Below are positions 1 to 5,497 of a DNA stretch of 8,093 bases, piece by piece. The notes beneath the pieces were generated by a model. That model worked only from the letters and a program-made list of their open reading frames with translations, did not search any database and was not told where the DNA came from. Position 1 is the first letter of the stretch, and the number at the start of each line of letters is the position of its first letter. The DNA is from Pseudomonadota bacterium (GTDB taxonomy: Bacteria > Pseudomonadota > Gammaproteobacteria > Halothiobacillales > Halothiobacillaceae), in contig JAJYPA010000364.1 of the NCBI GenBank assembly GCA_021795795.1, forward strand, positions 1-8,093, given 5' to 3'. The position numbers and the translations under genes are program-made.

Positions 1-129
1 GGCCTGAATCCCTTATCCGGGCGTTATATCGCGGGGTTCGGGGGCGCCTATCTCTTAAAGGGTGATTCCATCACCCCGATTGGACCGGACAATCTCCGTA
101 AGGAGCCCGGACTGGAACAGGCACCATAG
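1..129 (+). CDS. 3' end of an unrecognised protein (partial)
   Basis: Frame 1 is open from the window edge for 42 codons and stops at TAG (127-129). The translation includes GGAYLLKGDSITPIGPDNL and ends LEQAP. It is rich in Gly, Leu and Pro and reads like a genuine C-terminus rather than antisense noise, but I do not recognise the family. The gene would extend left of the window. No terminator is evident straight after the stop; a weak hairpin (AAAACGG / CCGCTTTT, about 184-204) lies about 55 bases further on. The adjoining DNA is IS debris, so this end may have been truncated or fused by rearrangement. It could also be a chance open frame. Confidence 0.3.
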   Translation, partial: GLNPLSGRYIAGFGGAYLLKGDSITPIGPDNLRKEPGLEQAP

Positions 130-205
130 CCACCGCCCTGCCAGACGTAGGTACGCCCCGACGGATGGTGGCCTACTACTACAAAAACGGTTCCCACCGC
201 TTTTG

Positions 206-297
206 TTACACATTCAGGAGCCAATAAGCAACTTTCTCACCCTTCGTCATATCCGCCCCTCCTTGCAATGCGCAAATCAGGGTTCTTCGATAGTTAC
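206..297 (-). pseudogene. IS66-type left end with the first codons of tnpA (remnant)
   Basis: Read on the minus strand, the piece starts GTAAC at 297, has a strong ribosome site (AAGGAGGGG) and then ATG at 250. The translation begins MTKGEKVAYW before diverging and stopping at 206-208. That start closely resembles IS66-family accessory TnpA proteins, which commonly begin MTK-EK-AYW. IS66 elements usually begin GTAA, so 297 may be the outer left end. Only about ten tnpA codons survive, so the product is non-functional. The piece faces away from the tnpC remnant that starts at about 294, which suggests nested insertion or rearrangement. The identification is by recall of a short motif and is tentative. 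Confidence 0.35.
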
Positions 298-487
298 GCT
301 GGACGCACGTGCGCCGCCAATTCTATGACGTGGAACAACAGAGCCGTCCCAGTCCGGTAGCCCAGAAGGCCCTGGCCTGGATCGTCAACCCCTACGCCAT
401 CGAAGCGGAAATCAAGGAATCCCCACTGGACCAGAGCGTCTCCACGAATTCTTGCCGTGGAACTGGAAAATTCCCGCAATAGCCTGA
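294..487 (+). pseudogene. IS66-family transposase TnpC 3' remnant
   Basis: Two short frames match the C-terminal half of the IS66 DDE transposase. From 294 the frame reads LRWTHVRRQFYDV, matching the conserved CWAHVRRKF region, and continues to LYAIEAEI-type sequence (NPYAIEAEIKESP, to about 425). The frame then shifts. From 437 a second frame reads RLHEFLPWNWK and stops at TGA 485-487, matching the IS66 C-terminal LLPWNW element. An in-frame stop (291-293) precedes the first part. Everything between the EIKE and LPWNW blocks, about a hundred codons in intact elements, is missing, as is the N-terminal half. This is decayed and cannot encode transposase. The right end of the element follows at 527. 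Confidence 0.75.
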
Positions 488-508
488 TCGGCGCCAGTCC
501 GCAAGGGT

Positions 509-527
509 GGGTTGGCTAAGCGCTTAC
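509..527 (+). repeat. Right terminal inverted repeat of the IS66 remnant
   Basis: The stretch ending CTAAGCGCTTAC at 527 reads GTAAGCGCTTAGCC on the minus strand. IS66-family termini characteristically begin GTAAGCG. It lies 40 bases after the tnpC stop, the usual arrangement. It contains a perfect palindrome, TAAGCGCTTA (517-526). The next eight bases, AATCAAAC (528-535), would be the target duplication, but the partner copy cannot be checked because the left end is rearranged. Confidence 0.5.
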
Positions 528-547
528 AATCAAACGAAGAGGCTTGC

Positions 548-2134
548 TTACATTTCTATACCTTCATGATCCATGGCCGCAAAATAATCGGTAACATGAC
601 CATCCGGGACCGTGACCTTCAGCGCCCAGACCATGCAGATAATGGCCAGAATAGCGACCAGCACCATGGACAGGTAGAAAGAAATGTCCCCGGTTCCTCC
701 CAACACCTTGGGTCCAAACCAGGAAAGTACCCAGAGCCCGATAAAATAGGGAAATATCCAGGTGATGTGTTTGAAACCAAGGGGCTTATCCCCGAATTTG
801 CCACGAATCAGATGCACAATCCAGTAAATGAAAAGGATGGCAAACAGCACGCCAAAAATATAGGAAAGCGCCTGCAAACCACCCCAATAAGCAACCAGTG
901 AGGAGAGCATGAAAGCGATGGGTGCAATGATATGCGCCCCCCAAAGACGGAAGGGTCGTTTCAGATCTGGCACAGAACGGCGTAACTGCAACAAGACGAT
1001 GGGACCAATGCCGTAGGTGATGACCGAAATAGTGGTAATGAATCCCACCATCTTTTGCCAGGACGGGAAGGGCAGAAAATACAGGCAGCCAATCACATAA
1101 GCGACAATCACACCGACCCAGGGCACACCGCCTTCGCTGATTTTGGTGAAAAAGCTCGGACCTGCCTTGACTTCACCATTAGCAACCACGGCGCGCGCTG
1201 CCGAGGTGGCATAAACAAAGGCGGTGCCACCGGGCGAAATGAGCGCATCCGCATAAATCAGCACCGCCAGCCAGGTAATTCCCAGCATGCCGGAGACTGC
1301 CGCGAAGGGACCAAATACCCCAGTGAAGCTGAGCTTTGACCAGCCCTGGGTGAGTTCATCGGGTGGCATGCTGACCAAGAAGGCCCATTGTAAGCCTACA
1401 TAAATGACTGCGCCAATCACAATGGCACCAATAACTGCCATGGGGATATGTTTACCCGGATTTTTGCTTTCTCCACCCAATTCAATGGCTTGTCTGAATC
1501 CCAGATAACTGAAGACAATGCCGGAAGATGCCACGGCCACAAACATGCCATGTACATTTTCCTTCATGTGTATGATATGAAGATTTTCTGGATGGTAGGA
1601 AAATGCCACCAGCACGATGATGGTCAGAACAGGAACCGCCAGCTTCCACCACCCTAGACCTGTAAATATCTGGCCAATACGTTTTATGCCTAAAAAGTTT
1701 AGTAAAAACATGATTCCCAGCAGAACAATAGCGGCAATTATACCAAACCCACTGAGAAGCCCCGTATCACCTTGTAAAAGACCAGGAATATAGTTGTTGG
1801 CATAAGTGAGTACTGCCACGACTTCCACGGGAGCAATAGCAATGTAGAACATGAATAGCAACCAGGCCCAGATTTTTCCGAGCAGATCCCCATGTACCAC
1901 ATTGGCGATATGCGTGGCTGCACCAGCACGCGGAAATAACGGACCGACTTCGGCGTAGGTCAGTCCCAGAAACAGGATGGTTACCGCACCGATGATCCAT
2001 GAAAAAATACTCAGAGGACCGGCAATTTGTGCCGCATCCAGTGGACCAAACAACCAGCCTGACCCGATGATGCCCCCCAGACTGGCAAAGATTAGCCCTG
2101 AAAATCCTACCTCTCTTTTTAATTTACCAACCAT
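548..2134 (-). CDS. APC-family amino-acid permease
   Basis: This 528-residue polytopic inner-membrane protein belongs to the amino acid-polyamine-organocation superfamily and probably imports an amino acid by proton symport. The first helix carries the unwound substrate-binding motif GGIIGSGWLFG (20-30). Residues 60-71 (YAEVGPLFPRAG) match the conserved loop after helix 2. The helix-6 signature lies at 207-231 and includes YLGFRQAIELGGESKNP. Residues 300-305 (SPGGTA) match helix 8. Twelve to fourteen hydrophobic segments are visible. Length and layout recall Bacillus YveA-type aspartate permeases, but substrate cannot be read from sequence. ATG 2134 is preceded by AGAGGT at good spacing. It lies 31 bp after the porin stop, so the two are very likely co-transcribed. 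The stop is only 20 bp from an IS66 end, and no terminator is visible between them. Confidence 0.9.
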   Translation of the reverse strand: MVGKLKREVGFSGLIFASLGGIIGSGWLFGPLDAAQIAGPLSIFSWIIGAVTILFLGLTYAEVGPLFPRAGAATHIANVVHGDLLGKIWAWLLFMFYIAIAPVEVVAVLTYANNYIPGLLQGDTGLLSGFGIIAAIVLLGIMFLLNFLGIKRIGQIFTGLGWWKLAVPVLTIIVLVAFSYHPENLHIIHMKENVHGMFVAVASSGIVFSYLGFRQAIELGGESKNPGKHIPMAVIGAIVIGAVIYVGLQWAFLVSMPPDELTQGWSKLSFTGVFGPFAAVSGMLGITWLAVLIYADALISPGGTAFVYATSAARAVVANGEVKAGPSFFTKISEGGVPWVGVIVAYVIGCLYFLPFPSWQKMVGFITTISVITYGIGPIVLLQLRRSVPDLKRPFRLWGAHIIAPIAFMLSSLVAYWGGLQALSYIFGVLFAILFIYWIVHLIRGKFGDKPLGFKHITWIFPYFIGLWVLSWFGPKVLGGTGDISFYLSMVLVAILAIICMVWALKVTVPDGHVTDYFAAMDHEGIEM

Positions 2135-2165
2135 CTTATGTACCTCTTATAGTGGTAGAAACAGA

Positions 2166-3320
2166 CTACAGCAGGAAACCGGTATTCAACATCGCGACAA
2201 ATTGATTAGGTTGATTACCATTCTGCCCAAAAGCTTCTCCAGAAGTAATATGATAGGCATGTACATAACTCAGATCGCTTTCAATGAACCAATGCTTATA
2301 TTGATAGATGGGGGTAAGTGTAAGTGATACAGCACGACTTCCAGGTCCGTAGCCCATCTCGTTCCCGACAAGCGTTGTTTGGTTGCTGCCAGTCCCGAAT
2401 GTTCCAGTATCACTATAGGCCATGTAATCCAGGCGTGCACTGAGTGAATAATGCTTGGTGAAAGCGTAGTTTCCATCAATGCTGGCACCATATTGATTAC
2501 CATCGTTCAGATTGTCAAAATATCTACCATTAAGCAGCTTTTGGTATTGCAAGTAGGCGAACATGTTCCACTTTGTACCGCTATAGCTATAGCCAAGCAG
2601 ATAAAAATCCGAGTTATCCAGTGGGCCTAGGTAACTGGTATGCCCTAAATTACCGCCACCCTGTAAATAAAAAGTACTGCTGGCACTGGGAGAATAAGTG
2701 AGTTGGCCTACTGCCCAATTGAAGCGTTTAGAGTAGTAACCATCAGTCCAGGCAAATGAAGCCGAAAAAGGACCGGCACTATAGTTGGCCTGGATTCCAC
2801 GGCTGACGGTCTGTTGTTGCCATCCACCCAGTCCAAATTGTACGTTGTAAGAATTAGAAATAAGTCCAGTCAGCGGGGTGATGCCAGTAATAGCGGGAAG
2901 CTTTCCTATTTGCACATTAAAGTTTTTGCTTGGACTTATTTCCAAATAGGCAAGTGGGAGTACACCAAAGAGGTTGGTTGCGGTTCCAGTAGACATTGCA
3001 GGTTGTCCAACACCGTATAAATTATAGGCACCAGCTTCCAGATAAAATTGGATGAGACCATGGGTTTTGGCTACGGAGACCAATCCGTCCGTGACATTGG
3101 CACTGAAGTACTTACCGGCGGGGCCGGATACATCGAAGCGATTACTTTGTGCCCGACCATTGACACTGAGGATTCCCCCCACTGACAGTTCTCCGAGTGG
3201 TCCCGCATTGATGTGAACACTGGGCGGCATGGCAGGAAGTACGGCAGCCTCCGCGAGAGGGCTCACGAAAAGAGCTGCTGCCATGGCACTTAGGAGCAGT
3301 TTACGGCTGTTAAGCGACAT
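2166..3320 (-). CDS. Outer-membrane porin-like beta-barrel protein
   Basis: The 384-residue protein has a clear Sec signal peptide: basic start MSLNSRK, hydrophobic core 8-20, and cleavage most likely after AEA (residue 25). The mature chain is Gly/Ser/Tyr/Asn-rich with many alternating amphipathic strands, such as STFYLQGGGNLG, WNMFAYLQYQ and HWFIESDLSYVHAY. It has no long hydrophobic helix and ends FVAMLNTGFLL, as expected for a barrel closing strand. The segment FNVQIGKLPAITG followed by SRGIQANYSAGPFS resembles the BBP2/OmpL-like porin group, which I name only tentatively. AAGGAG sits nine bases before ATG 3320. The APC permease follows 31 bp downstream, so this is probably the outer-membrane pore supplying that transporter. 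Specificity is unknown. Confidence 0.78.
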   Translation of the reverse strand: MSLNSRKLLLSAMAAALFVSPLAEAAVLPAMPPSVHINAGPLGELSVGGILSVNGRAQSNRFDVSGPAGKYFSANVTDGLVSVAKTHGLIQFYLEAGAYNLYGVGQPAMSTGTATNLFGVLPLAYLEISPSKNFNVQIGKLPAITGITPLTGLISNSYNVQFGLGGWQQQTVSRGIQANYSAGPFSASFAWTDGYYSKRFNWAVGQLTYSPSASSTFYLQGGGNLGHTSYLGPLDNSDFYLLGYSYSGTKWNMFAYLQYQKLLNGRYFDNLNDGNQYGASIDGNYAFTKHYSLSARLDYMAYSDTGTFGTGSNQTTLVGNEMGYGPGSRAVSLTLTPIYQYKHWFIESDLSYVHAYHITSGEAFGQNGNQPNQFVAMLNTGFLL

Positions 3321-3392
3321 TTCAAGTTTCTCCTTGTTTGAATAAAAGTATAGGGCGGTGTTTATTAGCGTTGTTCATTGTAGACTCTAGAG

Positions 3393-3401
3393 GTTATACC
3401 A
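3393..3401 (-). promoter_or_regulatory. Candidate extended -10 promoter of the porin-permease operon
   Basis: On the minus strand TGGTATAAC is an extended -10 (TGn plus TATAAC) about 75 bases upstream of the porin start codon; no good -35 pairs with it. An inverted repeat CCAT-GTT-ATGG (3399-3409) overlaps its upstream edge and may be a regulator site. A second -10-like hexamer, TATACT (3352-3347), lies closer but would leave almost no leader. I have not established which is used. Confidence 0.35.
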
Positions 3402-3453
3402 TGTTATGGCCAAGCAATATCCATACCATGCTTATATATCAGTATATTTGCAC

Positions 3454-3468
3454 GATACGCAACGTATC
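3454..3468. repeat. Perfect inverted repeat GATACG-CAA-CGTATC
   Basis: Six-base arms match perfectly around a three-base centre, about 135 bp upstream of the porin start and about 55 bp upstream of the candidate extended -10. The size and symmetry suit a dimeric regulator's operator, or the repeat may be a chance hairpin. A direct repeat of ATACCATG (3396 and 3423) lies between it and the gene. Confidence 0.3.
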
Positions 3469-3596
3469 CTTTCTCTATCCGCACCATAATAGTGCATATC
3501 GACATTCTCTGCCCTAAAACGATGCAACAGCTATCGCCTTCTGATTCTGTGCATCTTGTCTGCTAGGACATACTGACCACATATATAATGTATGAT

Positions 3597-3678
3597 TAAA
3601 GGACACTTCGAATAACAAAAATTGTTCAGTTCGAGATAAAGGTGTTCCCCACCCTCGCCATCTTCAGGCGATTTTTTT
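3597..3678 (+). ncRNA. Candidate intergenic small RNA with three hairpins
   Basis: A perfect TATAAT (3584-3589) on the plus strand would start a transcript near 3597, although the best -35-like match (TTGTCT, 3556-3561) is too far away at 22 bp. The implied RNA of about 82 nt folds into three consecutive stem-loops. The first is TCGAA/TTCGA plus AACAA/TTGTT (3608-3634). The second is GGTG/CACC (3641-3653). The third is TCGCC/GGCGA (3655-3671), followed directly by seven T residues. No open frame of useful length lies in it and no plus-strand gene ends nearby, so the terminator has no other obvious owner. It lies divergent to the porin gene. Function and targets are unknown; it could instead be debris from the neighbouring IS5 remnant. 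Confidence 0.3.
3655..3678 (+). terminator. Rho-independent terminator
   Basis: TCGCC (3655-3659), a seven-base loop, GGCGA (3667-3671) and then seven T residues (3672-3678) make a compact, perfect intrinsic terminator for plus-strand transcription. On the minus strand the stem is not followed by T residues, so it is one-directional. Confidence 0.6.
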
Positions 3679-3749
3679 AAATTATCTCTAATTTATCTGC
3701 ATATTTCCAGTATTTTTAGCCTTTTCGCGGGCTTTGGACGGATGGATCC

Positions 3750-4247
3750 CTACCTGGCCACCGATAGCTGCATCAAGCAGGTAAATCGTCGCATGTTATA
3801 AACCAGATTCATCATGCCGATTTTGACTTCAGCGCGAGCCGTACCAATGGTGCGCAGAAACTTGCCACCCTGCTGTACCATGGCGGCAAAGGCGTACTCA
3901 ACCCGTGCGCGATGGTGTGACCGACGCGTGTCGGCCAGCTCCTGGGCCTTGGTCAAGGGGCGGTTGCGTTGCGCCTTCTCGTGGATTCCGCTGCGGTAAC
4001 CTTTTTGACAGAGCATTTGCTCCGCTTCCGTTGAACGATAGGCGCTGTCCGCAAAAACCTGTACGCCCTGATTCTCCGGGTCCAGAAGCGCTTCCAGGCA
4101 CGGACTGTCATGCACAGCGGCCTGGGCCAGGAAGCGCTCCCAGGGAATGAGCCGATGGAACAGCGGCAGGCCGTCGCCCAGCAAATCCAGTTCCCGCAAC
4201 CGGAGGTCTCCGGGGAAGAATCCTGTTTGCCCTACCAGTCCTGCCAT
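3750..4247 (-). pseudogene. IS5-family transposase with in-frame central deletion
   Basis: ATG 4247 has AAGGGAG seven bases upstream and opens a 165-residue frame. Residues 1-40 (MAGLVGQTGFF ... IPWERFL) match the N-terminus of IS5-group transposases. Residues 43 onward jump to the C-terminal catalytic part: AAVHDSP, then VFADSAYRS with the second acidic residue D67, then RARVEYAFA with the catalytic Glu E117, then RTIGTARAEVKIGMMNLVYN. Full-length relatives are roughly 320-330 residues, so about 150 are missing. The loss includes the VDATI-type block with the first catalytic Asp. The junction near residue 41 carries the palindrome CCTGGGCCAGG (4121-4131). The frame is uninterrupted but cannot be catalytic. 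I could not recognise terminal inverted repeats on either side. A longer start (TTG 4265) is possible but less likely. Confidence 0.8.
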
Positions 4248-4273
4248 GCTTGCTCTCCCTTCCAATCGGCTCC

Positions 4274-4428
4274 CTACACTTTACTGGGTATAGCTAGTTT
4301 TTTGAACTGCCCATTGATCTCTTCGGGTTTGATTTCCCGAAGCTTGCAGCGAATCCAGCAAATAGAGGCTGAGGGAATACCATGCAGCTTGCTGCGGGGA
4401 TTTTTAGTTCGATCATTTACGCGAATCG
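4274..4428 (-). other. Unassigned stretch between azlD and the IS5 remnant
   Basis: One minus-strand frame is open through this whole stretch and stops at TAG near 4274; it includes CWIRCKLREIKPEEINGQF and ends KKLAIPSKV. In the same frame it continues back antisense-shifted into azlD, so it has no start of its own. The composition is not obviously random, and it may be the tail of a lost gene or IS, but I do not recognise it. GCAGC-TT-GCTGC (4384-4395) lies here. Confidence 0.25.
4321..4342. repeat. Inverted repeat downstream of azlD (possible weak terminator)
   Basis: CTTCGGG (4321-4327) and CCCGAAG (4336-4342) are perfect seven-base arms around an eight-base loop, about 87 bp after the azlD stop. 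As RNA it would form a stable hairpin, but neither strand continues with a T run. Intrinsic termination is therefore doubtful; it may instead mark the mRNA 3' end by blocking decay. Confidence 0.35.
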
Positions 4429-4767
4429 TTATAGGCTGCCACAACCCCAGCATATTAGCCCATACGCTATAGCTCCTAGTAATGTTGCAATGGCAACTCC
4501 ACCCAGTAACCTTTTGACCAGAAAAACAACGCATAGAGCTGTAACTACGGCTATAATCTGGACATTTGAATGAATGCGTAAATCTGGACTCAGGGATATA
4601 ATTAACAGCGAGGCAATAGCGGCTGGGCCTATACCGTCCAGAAAAGTTTCCCACCAGGAGTTTCTGTTTCGCCTCCTTCCTGCCTTGTGTGCAATAAGAA
4701 AGGGTATAAAACGCTGCAAAAATGTGCCTATAGCCGCAGCTATGATCAACCAGAGTGGGTTAGCCAT
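4429..4767 (-). CDS. azlD: AzlD-family branched-chain amino-acid exporter subunit
   Basis: This is a 112-residue membrane protein with four hydrophobic segments (about 4-26, 42-60, 68-85 and 90-108). It carries the AzlD hallmarks GTFLQRFIPFLI (14-25) and the GPAAIASLLI helix (47-56). AzlD (E. coli YgaH, Corynebacterium BrnE) pairs with AzlC to export branched-chain amino acids and sometimes methionine. ATG 4767 is preceded by GGAGG, ten bases upstream. The gene start overlaps the end of azlC by eight bases (ATGGCTAA), which implies translational coupling and fixed stoichiometry. Length is normal for the family. It is the last gene of the operon. Confidence 0.9.
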   Translation of the reverse strand: MANPLWLIIAAAIGTFLQRFIPFLIAHKAGRRRNRNSWWETFLDGIGPAAIASLLIISLSPDLRIHSNVQIIAVVTALCVVFLVKRLLGGVAIATLLGAIAYGLICWGCGSL

Positions 4768-5497
4768 GAGCGGGTTTCCTCCAACTCATACTCAGAGCCC
4801 CAGCTAACATCCCTATTGGCATCGCCTGATAGGTCGGCAGCACAAAAAGCATTATTGCAGTCACACTAGCGGCAACAAATACTAAAACCAACGAATCTCG
4901 CGACGTGAATTCTAAAAGCAGTGCCATGAACAGTGCGGGCAAAATAAAATGAATGGCTTGATGCACAATAGGCAGATGCGCTATCTGCCCACTGGAAATG
5001 GCACCGATGGCCGTACCTATCACCCATGCTGTGTAAGCACCCATCTGTAAACCGATGTACCAGGTTTCACGATGCTGCTCATTCACTTTGCTTAGATGTG
5101 AGAGAGATGTCGCAAAAACTTCATCGGTGAGCCCAGCCGCCAGCCAGGCGCGGGGGAAACGCGCATGATCGGGTGACAGCTTGCGCGCAAAGGACGGGCC
5201 GTAAAATGCATGCCGAAAATTCATCAGTAGAACGACAACCAAGGGATCCCAAAACCCTGCTCCGCTAGAAATTAGCGAAACCAAGACAAATTGGCTGGCA
5301 CCCGCAAAAATAACTGCTGATATCAAAATCGTCATATATGGGCTAAGCCCGGATTGTACCGATATAAGCCCAAAAGAAACGGCAATAGGTAAATAACCAA
5401 CGTCAATAGGCAAGCTCGCTTTTAATCCGCTGACAAAGCAGCCTCTTTCAAAACCATTCAAAACGCGGCCTCTCACGCTTACGAAACGCGAAAACAT
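4760..5497 (-). CDS. azlC: AzlC-family branched-chain amino-acid exporter subunit
   Basis: The 245-residue membrane protein is the large subunit of the AzlCD (YgaZH/BrnFE) exporter. Family marks are PIAVSFGL (37-44), FAGASQF (64-70), the NFRHAFYG motif (93-100, usually NLRHLLYG) and LTDEVFA (123-129), followed by further hydrophobic helices. The start is ambiguous. ATG 5497 lies 50 bases inside the 3' end of the upstream regulator gene with only a poor ribosome site. A TTG at 5461, with AGAGG seven bases upstream, would give a start at LNGFERGCF, closer to usual family N-termini. Either way the gene overlaps its upstream neighbour, so translation is probably coupled. The substrate is likely a branched-chain amino acid or methionine by family analogy, not shown here. 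Confidence 0.9.
   Translation of the reverse strand: MFSRFVSVRGRVLNGFERGCFVSGLKASLPIDVGYLPIAVSFGLISVQSGLSPYMTILISAVIFAGASQFVLVSLISSGAGFWDPLVVVLLMNFRHAFYGPSFARKLSPDHARFPRAWLAAGLTDEVFATSLSHLSKVNEQHRETWYIGLQMGAYTAWVIGTAIGAISSGQIAHLPIVHQAIHFILPALFMALLLEFTSRDSLVLVFVAASVTAIMLFVLPTYQAMPIGMLAGALSMSWRKPAHG

Noticed and set aside
183..204. AAAACGG / CCGCTTTT hairpin as a terminator of the partial gene at the left edge
   Set aside because: The stem is imperfect and about 55 bases past the stop, and the T run is short. It is noted only as a weak possibility.
512..901. A 129-codon plus-strand open frame
   Set aside because: It lies wholly antisense to the C-terminal half of the APC permease and its translation has no domain-like features.
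3642..3660. GTGTTCCCC resembling the start of a type I-E CRISPR repeat
   Set aside because: Only one copy occurs, the second half of the repeat (GGGGAT-AACCG) is absent and there are no spacers. It fits better as part of the small hairpin before the terminator.
4384..4395. GCAGC-TT-GCTGC as an azlD terminator
   Set aside because: A two-base loop is too tight, and on the minus strand there is no T run after it.
3905..4472. Plus-strand open frames across the IS5 region
   Set aside because: They are shadows of the transposase, whose minus-strand reading shows unmistakable IS5 motifs.
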